Positions 9,890-18,286 of a DNA stretch of 64,000 nucleotides are shown piece after piece. Source of the DNA: Bacteroidaceae bacterium (GTDB lineage: Bacteria; Bacteroidota; Bacteroidia; Bacteroidales; Bacteroidaceae); assembly GCA_017483765.1 (NCBI GenBank), contig JAFUVE010000019.1:27229-91228 (forward strand). Reading direction: 5' to 3'. The notes under the pieces were generated by a model. It was not told the origin of the DNA. It was given only the letters and a program-made list of their open reading frames with translations, and ran no database searches. The position numbers and the translations under genes were made by a program. Numbering within the stretch: position 1 is the first letter of the stretch; the number at the start of each line of letters is the position of its first letter.

Positions 9890-12127
9890 CTATCCGAGTT
9901 TGATTTTGACCGTCGCGCCGCGCCGGACATCCGCCCCTGGCTTGATGCTCTGCTCCACCACTTTTCCGCATCCTCGAATGGTGGCTTTCATTCCTCTCAG
10001 CTCGAGTGCGTAGAGTGCGTCACGAGCCCCCATGCCCGTGAGGTCAGGCACCTGTGACCAGTTCTCGTCGTCACCCTGTATGACAAGCGTGTTGTTGTTG
10101 ACCGACGCCTTTCCCCACATGGAGTTTCCGTCGGACTCGATTCTTGGCGTGAGTCCGAGAGCGCTGAGCACATTCTTCGCCGCCGCCATGTTGCCGTTCT
10201 TCACGAGAGGCACGACAGAGTTAGTGGTGTCGCACGCCAAACGGATGTTGGTGGTGACATGCTTTGAGTAGACCTGCTCGGCGATTTTGAGGAACACAGG
10301 TCCCGCCGTAGCTCCACCCGATACGGGGTTGTGCGCCGTCTTGATGGACACGAGGCAGGTGTATTGCGGGTTGTCGGACGGATAGTATCCGCAGAACGAT
10401 ACGTAATGTCTTGGGTTGGCAGAATGGTATCCCCCTTTCTCGTCGGCCACCTGTGCCGTTCCTGTCTTTCCTGAGACATAGAAATACTTGCTGCGTGCCC
10501 GCTTTCCAGTGCCGCCCTGTCCGTTGACCACCTCCTTGAGTATTTCCTGAATGGCGTGTACGGTGGTGTCCTTACAGATATGCTCGTTGATGACTCCGAC
10601 AGGGAATTCCTCCACCACCTCACCGTTCTTCGCCAGTCCTCTGACCACCCTCGGTCTCACCATCCTTCCGTTGTTGGCGATGGCGTTGTAGAAAGTGCAG
10701 ATGGATATAGGCGGGAGCTGCGAGTTGTAACCGATGGCCATCCACGGCAGCGACACCTTCGACCAGTATTTCTTGTTCTCCTCCGGTCCGAGGATGAGCG
10801 GATTGGCCGTTCCCGGGATTTCGAATCCGATAGGGCTACCGATTCCGATGCGTCTGAGTCCGTTGACGAATCGCTGCGGGTCGTTCTTATAGTGACTGTC
10901 GATGAGCCGGCTGACCCCGATGTTGGAGGAGTACTTGACCGCTGACTTGACGTCGATCCGTCCATGTCCGCCTCCGCTGTCCCTCATCTTTCGTCCGTAC
11001 ATTTCGACCTCGCCACCTCCGGTGTCCACCATGTCGTTCATGGTGATTTCCCCGTCGTCGAGCGCCACCATGATCGAGGCGGTCTTGAACGTGGATCCCG
11101 GCTCCATCATCGCTCCCACCGCGTTGTTGAGGTTGTCGATGTACGTCCCTTCCGGCGTGCGGTTGAGGTTGACGATTGCCTTGATGTCGCCCGTCGGCAC
11201 GTCCATGAGAATACATACTCCGAACTCTGCCTCCACCTCCTGGAGTTTTTCCCTGAGCGCCTTTTCGCAGATGTCCTGCATGGTGACGTCGATGGTGGTG
11301 AGCACGTCGTATCCGTCGACCTGCGGCTCGAGCATGATGTCTACGACGTTGGACTTGGACCTGAGAATTTTCTTTGCCTTGAGCCCCGGCTTTCCCCTGA
11401 GCAGCGAGTCGTACCTGAGTTCGATGCCCGTCTTAGCCTCTTCCTTCGCCTTCTCCATGTCGCCCACGTCGATTCTCACGAGGTCTCCGAGAGTTCTGCT
11501 GGCCAGATTTCCGAACGGTTTCTCCCTGTAGTTCACGACTTTGAGTTTGAGTCCGCTGGCATATTTTCCCGGCTTGTCGAAAATCGGGATTTCCTTGAGT
11601 TTCTGATATTCCTGATAGTCGAAGAGATGCCCCTGGAAGAGGTTGCAGTGTCTTGAGTTCTTCAGGAGGCTTCTGACGAGGTTGTTCTTCACTGAGTCGG
11701 CATTCTCACATTCCGGGCAGAGACGAGCCACGGCCCTGCTGATGGAGTCGATATGCGGCCGGAACTCCTCTCTCCTCTTAGCGATGTAGTCCAGTCTCTC
11801 GAGAGAGTCCTTGAGATACTTTTCCGGATTCTTCAGCTTGTCCTTCTTCCTGAGCACAGGCATGTTGGGATAGAGGTCGCATGCAATCATGAGCTTAGGT
11901 ATAGAGGTAGAGAGGTATCCACCGTCCACCGAGAGTATGTTACCCCTGATAGGCTCGGCCACGTCGACTCTTCCGTCGACATGCTGCTTCTTGTACTCCA
12001 TCCACTCGTCCTTGTCGACAGTCATGACCTTCACCATCTGATAGATGACTGCAATGCACACGATGATGATGATTCCCACGATATATGGGAATTTTCCGGT
12101 AATGTATTTCTTGTCAAACTTCATCAT
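9890..12127 (-). CDS. ftsI: Septal penicillin-binding protein with PASTA domain
   Basis: Class B transpeptidase (PBP3/SpoVD type) that cross-links septal peptidoglycan. 745 residues. Order: short cytoplasmic end, membrane anchor at about 14-32, PBP dimerisation domain, transpeptidase domain with STFK (catalytic Ser345), SSN at 400-402 and KTGT at 554-557, and a C-terminal PASTA domain at about 685-745 starting VPDLTGMGARDAL. PASTA-bearing FtsI is usual in Bacteroidetes. It follows the FtsL-like gene by 133 bp. Either of two adjacent ATG codons could be the start. Confidence 0.93.
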   Translation of the reverse strand: MMKFDKKYITGKFPYIVGIIIIVCIAVIYQMVKVMTVDKDEWMEYKKQHVDGRVDVAEPIRGNILSVDGGYLSTSIPKLMIACDLYPNMPVLRKKDKLKNPEKYLKDSLERLDYIAKRREEFRPHIDSISRAVARLCPECENADSVKNNLVRSLLKNSRHCNLFQGHLFDYQEYQKLKEIPIFDKPGKYASGLKLKVVNYREKPFGNLASRTLGDLVRIDVGDMEKAKEEAKTGIELRYDSLLRGKPGLKAKKILRSKSNVVDIMLEPQVDGYDVLTTIDVTMQDICEKALREKLQEVEAEFGVCILMDVPTGDIKAIVNLNRTPEGTYIDNLNNAVGAMMEPGSTFKTASIMVALDDGEITMNDMVDTGGGEVEMYGRKMRDSGGGHGRIDVKSAVKYSSNIGVSRLIDSHYKNDPQRFVNGLRRIGIGSPIGFEIPGTANPLILGPEENKKYWSKVSLPWMAIGYNSQLPPISICTFYNAIANNGRMVRPRVVRGLAKNGEVVEEFPVGVINEHICKDTTVHAIQEILKEVVNGQGGTGKRARSKYFYVSGKTGTAQVADEKGGYHSANPRHYVSFCGYYPSDNPQYTCLVSIKTAHNPVSGGATAGPVFLKIAEQVYSKHVTTNIRLACDTTNSVVPLVKNGNMAAAKNVLSALGLTPRIESDGNSMWGKASVNNNTLVIQGDDENWSQVPDLTGMGARDALYALELRGMKATIRGCGKVVEQSIKPGADVRRGATVKIKLG

Positions 12128-12260
12128 AGTCTTGGTTCTTTTTAATCTTGTCGGTTGCTGTTGTTCTTACTCTTCCGAATGCTTCGTCCGTTCCTCCGGA
12201 TCATCAGTTTGTGCGTTTCGGTCTGTTTGCTTTATTTATCTTGATTTCAATGACTGGGTT

Positions 12261-12743
12261 CTATCTGTCTTGCTGCTTCGGCAGGGCGAAAGGCGGCAGG
12301 TTGTTGCTGAGCATGGTCGTGTCGCCCGCCGCGATGAGCTTCTGCTCCACCGACGACTGCCTCCGCTTGTTGAGCAGCTTGCTGGCCTGCGAGAGGACCT
12401 TGCTGCTCTTCCTCTCATACTCCACGTTGAGGCTGTCGATCTTGATGATGTCCTGCAGGCTGCTGTATCTGTTGCCGGTGTAGAGAAGCAGGAGAATGAC
12501 GCAGAAGATGATGAATATGACCTGGTTGAGGAAGAACTTAGACATGAGGATGTCTCCCCCCATGACCTTCCTGAACGACAGTTTCTCGTCGTCTTCCCCA
12601 CCCTCGTCGTCAGCGAATCGCTTGATGGCCTCGATGCCTTCCTTGCGTTGCTCGTCCTTCCGCTGTTCTTCCGCGTTCTCGACGATGGTCTGTTCCTCGC
12701 TGCTGATTTCTACAAATCCGTCGTTTTTGCTCTTGTCACTCAT
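12261..12743 (-). CDS. FtsL-like divisome membrane protein
   Basis: 160-residue bitopic protein: an acidic, charged cytoplasmic half (residues 1-70), one membrane segment at about 72-93 (FFLNQVIFIIFCVILLLLY), and a periplasmic region of about 65 residues with heptad-like hydrophobic spacing. Size, topology and position between rsmH and ftsI match the FtsL slot of the dcw cluster, where sequence is poorly conserved. The role as the partner of FtsQ and FtsI is inferred from position. Confidence 0.75.
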   Translation of the reverse strand: MSDKSKNDGFVEISSEEQTIVENAEEQRKDEQRKEGIEAIKRFADDEGGEDDEKLSFRKVMGGDILMSKFFLNQVIFIIFCVILLLLYTGNRYSSLQDIIKIDSLNVEYERKSSKVLSQASKLLNKRRQSSVEQKLIAAGDTTMLSNNLPPFALPKQQDR

Positions 12744-12788
12744 TATTATATTATATATATAAGCAGTTCAAATTTTGGGTTGTTGTTC

Positions 12789-13718
12789 TCAAATGCGTTC
12801 CGCCACTCTGAGTTTGGCACTTCGTGAGCGAGGGTTGCGCTGCATCTCTTCGTCGTCGGGTGTGACCACCTTCCTGTTGACTGGCACGAATGGCGAGACG
12901 ACATTGCCATAGAAGTCTTTCTGCTCGTCCCCCTCGCAGTTTCCGGTTCGCATGAGGTTTTTCACCATCCTGTCCTCCAGTGAGTGGTATGTGATGACCA
13001 CGAGCCTTCCTCCAGTCTTGAGCAGCCGTTCAGCCCCGTTGAGCATTTCCTTGAGCGCCTGCATCTCCTGGTTGACCTCGATCCTGAGCGCCTGGAACGC
13101 CTTTGCCATGTCCTTCTTCGCCCTCTGCTGCTTGCAGAATGGCTCGAGAGTGGAGACGAGGTCTCCGACAGTGAGGAGCTTGCCGTTCTTCCGCTTTCTG
13201 ACGATAGCCTCCGCCACTTTCCGGCTGTTCTTCATCTCTCCATAGAGGAAAAAGATGTCAGCCAGCCTTTTCTCGTCGTATGCGTTGAGCACGTCGGCCG
13301 CGGTGACTTCCGCTTTCTGGTTCATCCTCATGTCGAGCGGCGCGTCGAATCGGAATGAGAATCCCCTCGTGTCGCTGTCGAAATGTCGAGATGATACGCC
13401 GAGGTCTGCCAGAATGCCATCGACTTTCTCCACTCCATAGAATTTCAGGAAATTCCCCATGAATCTGAAGTTACTCCTGACAAACTGGAACGAGTTGTCG
13501 ATGTCTCCGTATATGTCTCTCTCATGAATGAAGTTCTCGTAAGCCTCCAGGTCCTGGTCGAACCCATACAGCATTCCGTTCCCCTTGATTCTTCTGAGAA
13601 TCTCCTTTGAATGTCCTCCCCCTCCGAACGTGGCATCCACGTATACGCCGCCGTTGCAGACGTTGAGCGCGTCGACGCTCTGATTCAGCAAAACGGGTAT
13701 ATGATAGTCTTCAGCCAT
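12789..13718 (-). CDS. rsmH: 16S rRNA (cytosine(1402)-N(4))-methyltransferase
   Basis: SAM-dependent methyltransferase (MraW) that modifies C1402 of 16S rRNA. 309 residues. Typical stretches are HIPVLLNQSVDAL at the start, the SAM loop VDATFGGGGHS, GILADLGVSSRHFD, DMRMNQ and VVITYHSLEDRMVK. The ATG at 13718 is preferred to the TTG two codons earlier. It is the second gene of the cluster, 75 bp after mraZ. Confidence 0.95.
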   Translation of the reverse strand: MAEDYHIPVLLNQSVDALNVCNGGVYVDATFGGGGHSKEILRRIKGNGMLYGFDQDLEAYENFIHERDIYGDIDNSFQFVRSNFRFMGNFLKFYGVEKVDGILADLGVSSRHFDSDTRGFSFRFDAPLDMRMNQKAEVTAADVLNAYDEKRLADIFFLYGEMKNSRKVAEAIVRKRKNGKLLTVGDLVSTLEPFCKQQRAKKDMAKAFQALRIEVNQEMQALKEMLNGAERLLKTGGRLVVITYHSLEDRMVKNLMRTGNCEGDEQKDFYGNVVSPFVPVNRKVVTPDDEEMQRNPRSRSAKLRVAERI

Positions 13719-13793
13719 GCTCAATTCAGTTTAAGGTTCATCCAATTTCCACATATATTTCCTTTCGGCACGCATCCTTGCTTGCGCACCGTG

Positions 13794-14246
13794 TTATAGT
13801 TCAAGTCCGGCCATTGCGGCCTCGAGCTCCTCTCCGTCGTCGGAATCGTCAGCAAAGTGAGCCTGATAGTTCTCCAGTCCCCAGACCTCGATTTTGTCGG
13901 TGACGGCCTGAAAGATGATGTCCTGCTTGATGCCCGCCTTTTCCATCTTCCGCTTGTTGATGAGGAAGCGTCCGTTTCCGTCGAGCTCAAACTTCTCCAC
14001 TCCAGCTACATACTTGCGCAGGATGTCCTGGTGCTTTCTGTTCCACTTGTTGAGCTTAGATTCCAGCTCGTCGAGATCGCGGTTCCATACCGACTCGGGA
14101 TAAATGATGAGACACTCCTGGTAGAAGTCGATGCGCATGTAGAGCGTCCGCTCTCCTTCCGCCTCGAGCACTTTCCTGAAGGCCGCCGGCAGAATGACCC
14201 TGCCTTTGACGTCCACCTTCGCAGAAAAATCACCGAAAAATCTCAT
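13794..14246 (-). CDS. mraZ: Transcriptional regulator MraZ
   Basis: AbrB-fold DNA-binding protein that heads the dcw cluster and represses it in other bacteria. 150 residues. It has the two SpoVT/AbrB-type halves, the first starting FFGDFSAKVDVKGRVILP and the second containing FELDGNGRFLINK. It is the first gene of an eleven-gene minus-strand run. Candidate MraZ boxes overlap its own promoter (14318-14333), which fits autoregulation. Confidence 0.95.
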   Translation of the reverse strand: MRFFGDFSAKVDVKGRVILPAAFRKVLEAEGERTLYMRIDFYQECLIIYPESVWNRDLDELESKLNKWNRKHQDILRKYVAGVEKFELDGNGRFLINKRKMEKAGIKQDIIFQAVTDKIEVWGLENYQAHFADDSDDGEELEAAMAGLEL

Positions 14247-14298
14247 AACTATTTATCTTAATTTATTGTTCCTTGAGTCGGTCAAAACCAAACTTTTT

Positions 14299-14333
14299 GC
14301 AAAGATAATAAAAAAAACCACTTCCACCCACTT
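14299..14333 (-). promoter_or_regulatory. dcw promoter with MraZ-type boxes
   Basis: On the minus strand, TATCTTTGC (plus 14299-14307) matches the Bacteroidetes -7 box. Just upstream, AAGTGGGTGGAAGTGG (plus 14318-14333) holds three GTGG direct repeats resembling MraZ boxes and covers the -33 region. MraZ binding there is inferred. Confidence 0.65.
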
Positions 14334-14689
14334 TTTTGTAATATTTTTGAAAAAAATTTTTATTTTCCAATTTTAAAAAATCTAACACACTGATTTTCAA
14401 ATAGGCAAAAGTACAAAAAGTTGGTGGGGGAAAGTGGTTGCTATCTCCGATTTTACAATTGTAACAAATTTATAAAAAAATAAATAATTTCAGGCGACGC
14501 ATGGCACGCGCCAAGCACCAATGCCGAGGAGGAGGAGTCCGTCCGCGCCCATTTCACGGCAAAAACAGGCAGAAATTGCAGTTTTTTTCAACTAATACGT
14601 AAATAATTCAAAAATAATGCTTAACTTTGCAGTGAGAACTGAGAAATAACAACAAGAGAAATAATAATTAACACAACAAAACACCGACA
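14334..14689. promoter_or_regulatory. Divergent intergenic region mraZ / cation exporter
   Basis: A second GTGG-rich stretch, TTGGTGGGGGAAAGTGG, lies on the plus strand at 14421-14437. TAACTTTGC at 14622-14630 (plus) is a probable -7 box for the cation exporter, giving a start site about 50 bp before its ATG. A GC-rich patch at about 14490-14570 between AT-rich flanks has no recognised function. Confidence 0.5.
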
Positions 14690-15640
14690 ATGGAGGAAAA
14701 CAAAGAACACCGCCACGAACACCACACAGGCAGTTCGCATCATCATCATTCGGGGAGCAACCACACACATACCCACAGCCGCGTGAGCACGTCGAAGGCT
14801 CTGAAAGCCCTGAAAGTGTGCATCGGCATCAACGCCGTGTACCTCATCGCTGAGGCGCTGATAGGAATGAAGGAGAACTCGCTCTCCCTGATCACAGACG
14901 CAGGCTACAACCTTGGCGACGTGCTGGTTCTGGCCCTGGCCTACTTCTCGCTTCGCCTGAAGTCCACGCCGAGCTATCAGCTTGAGTCAGCCACCTATAA
15001 GAAGTACAGCGCCCTGTCGCTTCTCATCAACTCAGTCATCCTGCTTGTGGCAGTAGGCTTCGTCAGCCTGCTGGCCTGGACGAAACTGCGTGACGGATTC
15101 TCCCACTGCAGCGCAGGTCTGGCGATGTCCGTCACCGCCGGCGTCGGCATCGTGGTGAACGGCATCACGGCCTGGATCCTGCGTAAGAACTCTCGCCACT
15201 CCACCGGCATGAAGGGTGCCGCGATGAACATGATGGCCGACACATTTGTGTCAGTGGTCGTAGTCGTTGCCGGCATCATCCTGATGGTGAGCCCCGCCTG
15301 CACTTGGGCCGACCCTGCAGCCACTCTCATAGCGGCACTGGTTATCCTGTGCTTCACCGTGAAGCTGCTTTACGTCTACGTGAAGAGAGGCTTCCTCGTG
15401 TTCCCCGAGCATATCGACACAGCCAAAGTGCTTAACGTTCTGAAACAGAACGACCACGTGATGAACTGCCGTCACCTGAACATCTGGAAGAACAGCGCCG
15501 ACGAGCTGGAGGTGAGCGCTCACCTGTCGCTCGACGACATGACGGCCGTGGAGATGGTGAAGAAAGAGGCCAAGCACAGCCTACGCCACATGGGCTTCGA
15601 GATTGTGACGCTCGCATTCAAGAAGCACAAGGAAGAGTGA
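14690..15640 (+). CDS. Cation diffusion facilitator (CzcD/ZitB-like)
   Basis: Inner-membrane metal/proton antiporter of the CDF family, probably exporting Zn2+ or similar ions. 316 residues. A very His-rich N terminus (residues about 7-35, alternating His clusters) precedes six membrane segments from about residue 40. The metal-site pattern includes SLITDAGYNLGDV (the usual HxxxD is here DAGYNLGD, with a Tyr/Asn change around the first His) and MMADTFVS in segment 5. A cytoplasmic C-terminal domain has the short fold ending MGFEIVTLAFKKH. A single gene under its own TAACTTTGC promoter. The family is clear; the metal is not. Confidence 0.85.
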   Translation: MEENKEHRHEHHTGSSHHHHSGSNHTHTHSRVSTSKALKALKVCIGINAVYLIAEALIGMKENSLSLITDAGYNLGDVLVLALAYFSLRLKSTPSYQLESATYKKYSALSLLINSVILLVAVGFVSLLAWTKLRDGFSHCSAGLAMSVTAGVGIVVNGITAWILRKNSRHSTGMKGAAMNMMADTFVSVVVVVAGIILMVSPACTWADPAATLIAALVILCFTVKLLYVYVKRGFLVFPEHIDTAKVLNVLKQNDHVMNCRHLNIWKNSADELEVSAHLSLDDMTAVEMVKKEAKHSLRHMGFEIVTLAFKKHKEE

Positions 15641-15677
15641 AGGTATTGACGATTTACTATTTACGATTTATTACATG

Positions 15678-15740
15678 AACTTTGGAGCAGCGAGTGCAAA
15701 GTTTAAGCAAGCTTAACTTTGCACTCGCTGCTCCAAAGTT
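15678..15740. repeat. Perfect palindrome, family A (copy 2)
   Basis: Two perfect 26-bp inverted arms (15678-15703 and 15715-15740) flank an 11-bp spacer ending in AAGCTT. It lies 37 bp after the cation exporter and could act as a terminator or transcript-end hairpin. A GCCATGCGGCCGG word follows at about 15778-15790, as beside copy 1. Confidence 0.85.
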
Positions 15741-15949
15741 TTTCTATTTATTTGGCTATTTTTAATTTCAGCTATTTGCCATGCGGCCGGAAGACAACGG
15801 CGTAAACAGGCAAGGCACCACACATTCAGCAGAGACCAATTAATCTCAATTTACGGTTTAAGCAGAGCACAATCGTCAAAATACAATAAAAAACGCAAGG
15901 AAGAGTCATCTTTTTTGCGTTTTTTCTTGCTTATATGGAAACAAACCGA

Positions 15950-15958
15950 TAACTTTGC
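15950..15958 (+). promoter_or_regulatory. Promoter -7 box of lipoprotein gene
   Basis: TAACTTTGC with TTG at 15927-15929, 20 bp upstream, the spacing seen for Bacteroidetes -33/-7 promoters. Confidence 0.65.
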
Positions 15959-16035
15959 AAGCGGAAATTCTGCCTCGGCAGGATTTTCGTGTGATTTTCA
16001 GGACCAAAATTTTTCAAACTCAAAACCAATTAATT

Positions 16036-16680
16036 ATGAAAAAGTTTTACAGCAGCCTCGTAGCCTTATGCGTAATTTTGGCTGGCGGCATGATGATGGT
16101 GTCATGTGACGAGGACACAGAGGACGCCATCGACCTGTCGGGCGAATGGGAAGGCAACATGGGTATGTTCATCGACTATGCCGGCTACCGCTACGACGCG
16201 CACAACACATGGATCGTGTTCTACCCCGACCATGAGTACGCCACCCACGGCTATGGCGAGGAGGTAGACTACTTCACCAGAGACTGCCCTTACCGTTATC
16301 AGAACCTATATTTTGAGTGGCGCATCCGCGACCACGTGCTTTACCTCACCTACCCTTACAACCATGAGCTGGACGTAGCGATTTATGACTACCGCTTCCG
16401 CAACAGCCGCTCGGTGCTTGAATTCTCCATCAACAACGAATATTTCTGCCGTCTGAACAAGCTGAGAGACTTTACAGACAACTGGTACTGGTGGGATCAC
16501 GACGACGCCATCATGGAGAACAACCGCGAATACTACCACTACATGACGTGGGCAGAATGGAATCTGGCTAAGGGCCGCGAGGGCGGAGTCGCTGCTTCCG
16601 AAAACAACGCTGTCAAGCCTGAAAACGTGAAGTTAGGCCGTGATTTCTCGAAATTTGAGCATGTAAATGCAGTTAAATAG
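16036..16680 (+). CDS. Surface-type lipoprotein of unknown function
   Basis: 214 residues. The ATG at 16036 gives a clean lipoprotein signal peptide (KKFYSSLVALCVILAGG) ending in the lipobox MVSC at residue 24; the open frame upstream of it contains the promoter and is not used. The cysteine is followed by DEDTED, an acidic run like the Bacteroidetes surface-export signal. The mature part is rich in Tyr and Trp with alternating hydrophobic strands, suggesting a small beta-rich (lipocalin-like) fold, but no family is recognised. A single gene. Confidence 0.75.
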   Translation: MKKFYSSLVALCVILAGGMMMVSCDEDTEDAIDLSGEWEGNMGMFIDYAGYRYDAHNTWIVFYPDHEYATHGYGEEVDYFTRDCPYRYQNLYFEWRIRDHVLYLTYPYNHELDVAIYDYRFRNSRSVLEFSINNEYFCRLNKLRDFTDNWYWWDHDDAIMENNREYYHYMTWAEWNLAKGREGGVAASENNAVKPENVKLGRDFSKFEHVNAVK

Positions 16681-16722
16681 TAAAAAAAACTGAAAAAGTT
16701 TTGCAGGTTAAGAAAAAAAGCG

Positions 16723-16731
16723 TACCTTTGC
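16723..16731 (+). promoter_or_regulatory. Promoter of tRNA-Met
   Basis: TACCTTTGC with TTTG at 16700-16703, 19 bp upstream, and the tRNA about 44 bp downstream. Confidence 0.6.
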
Positions 16732-16775
16732 ACTCGCAAACGGAAAACAGCCCGTCACTGCGAGTGCAAAAGGAT

Positions 16776-16849
16776 GGCGAGATAGCTCAGCTGGTTAGAG
16801 CGTCGGATTCATAATCCGAAGGTCAAGGGTTCAAGTCCCTTTCTCGCTA
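16776..16849 (+). tRNA. tRNA-Met (CAT)
   Basis: 74 nt that fold into a full cloverleaf: acceptor GGCGAGA/TCTCGCT, D arm GCTC...GAGC, anticodon stem TCGGA/TCCGA with loop TTCATAA, and T arm AAGGG-TTCAAGT-CCCTT. The anticodon is CAT. It is most likely the elongator Met tRNA; the tRNA-Ile2 type that is modified to lysidine cannot be fully excluded by eye. The recombinase gene that follows suggests this tRNA was an integration site. Confidence 0.95.
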
Positions 16850-16860
16850 CAAGATTGGAA

Positions 16861-16898
16861 ATCAGAGGGTTAACACAAAATAACCTCCTGATTTTTTT
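16861..16898 (+). terminator. Rho-independent terminator after tRNA-Met
   Basis: Stem ATCAGAGGGTTA (16861-16872) / TAACCTCCTGAT (16881-16892) with an 8-nt loop, followed by seven T. Confidence 0.85.
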
Positions 16899-17004
16899 GT
16901 TTTTACAGGGAAAAACACTGAGAAAAGCATAAATAATCGGTTGTTTTTGGTGGTATTCAGAGGGAAAAACGTGCACAAAACGTGCACATAAAACGTCATC
17001 AAAA

Positions 17005-18180
17005 ATGAAGATTTCAGTTTACACAGACAAGCGGCGCAAGACCGCCAAAGGCGCGATGCCTGTACGTCTCAGATTCCAGCCACACAGAGGATCCGCATTC
17101 CTGATCTCAACAGGGATGGAATGTTTCAACGAGCCAGCTAACTGTACGTTCCCCCCTGCTGAGCCGAACGCGAAGACGAAGTCCTTCCGGCTCATGAAGT
17201 TGTTCACCGCATGCCAGGACCACATCTACCAGCATCCGGATCTGACAAAAGAAAGGATGAAGGAAGAGCTGGCTGCCATCATTACAGGTAGACCCGCCCG
17301 TCGCGACACCATCAGCGACATGTTTGAGAAATACACCAGCGGAAAAAGGGAAAGCTACAGGAAGATGTACGAAAGGACAGCCGGCAAAATAGCCGGGTTC
17401 GACGACAAGGCGACGTTTGAGACTATCGACAGGAAGTGGCTGGAACGTTTCGCCTCATGGCTTGAGAAGGAAGGAGCGAACACAAACGGAGTGGCGCACC
17501 ACATGCGCAATCTTCGCGCCGTATTCAACTTTGCCATCGAGGAAGAGGTGACCAACAACTATCCCTTCCGGAAATACCGAATCAAGAGCGAGCAGACCCG
17601 CAAACGCGACTTGACCATAGAGCAGCTGCGACTGTTGCGCGACTATCCATGCGACCCGATACAGCAGAAATACGTAGACATGTTCTTCCTGATGTTTTAC
17701 CTTTGCGGCATCAACGCCGGAGACCTGTTCATGTTGAAGGAGGCCAGCATCAACAACGGACGCATTGAGTACTACCGCCAGAAGACGAGGAAGTATTACT
17801 CGATCAAGATAGAACCCGAAGCTGAACACATTATTAATAAATACCGTGGAAAAGACTTTCTGCTCAATCTTATGGACACCAACGTCGACTACAGTCAGCC
17901 GCTCAAGCGGATGAACCAGCAGCTGAAGAAAATCGGGATGACCTACCATGAGGGAGGCAAGTGGACCGGCGACCCGCTCTTCCCCGACCTCTCGTCATAC
18001 TACGCCCGCCACTCATGAGCGAGCATCGCGGCTGAGGTTGACGTGCCGATGGACGTGATTGCGCAGGCTCTTGGACATTCTACTCCCTATATGACTACGG
18101 ATATCTACGTGAACCGGCGTCTGCGGAAGATTGACGAGGCAAACAGGCGGGTGATTGATTATTTCAAGAGTGGAGAGTAA
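17005..18180 (+). pseudogene. Tyrosine recombinase broken by in-frame TGA
   Basis: Site-specific integrase of the Bacteroidetes mobile-element type: Arm/SAM-like N-terminal domain, then a catalytic domain. The frame reads to YYARHS, meets TGA at 18016-18018, and continues in the same frame to TAA at 18180 with ASIAAEVDVP, the ALGHST motif and the catalytic-Tyr motif DIYVNRR. Relatives read RHSWASIA here, so a Trp codon has probably become a stop. Full length would be about 391 residues. The truncated 337-residue product lacks the nucleophilic Tyr and should be inactive. The box I position reads GINAGD where classical enzymes carry Arg, as seen in this subfamily. It lies 155 bp after tRNA-Met, a common target. 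Confidence 0.88.
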
Positions 18181-18239
18181 AAAAATAGCAAAATTTCTAT
18201 TTTTTTGGTAGAATATTTTGTAATTAATAGTAAAATTAC

Positions 18240-18248
18240 TATCTTTGC
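18240..18248 (+). promoter_or_regulatory. Promoter upstream of the IS, probably once serving hicAB
   Basis: TATCTTTGC with TTTTG at 18216-18220, 19 bp upstream. The IS begins 39 bp downstream, and the next gene outside the IS is hicA, so the insertion seems to separate this promoter from hicAB. Confidence 0.55.
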
Positions 18249-18286
18249 AAAGTCAAATAACAAAATCAGAGAATAAAAAATGGACC

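Noticed and set aside
18016-18018. TGA in the recombinase as selenocysteine or recoded Trp
   Set aside because: No SECIS-like hairpin is evident, and the many other genes here end at TGA normally, so a nonsense mutation is simpler.
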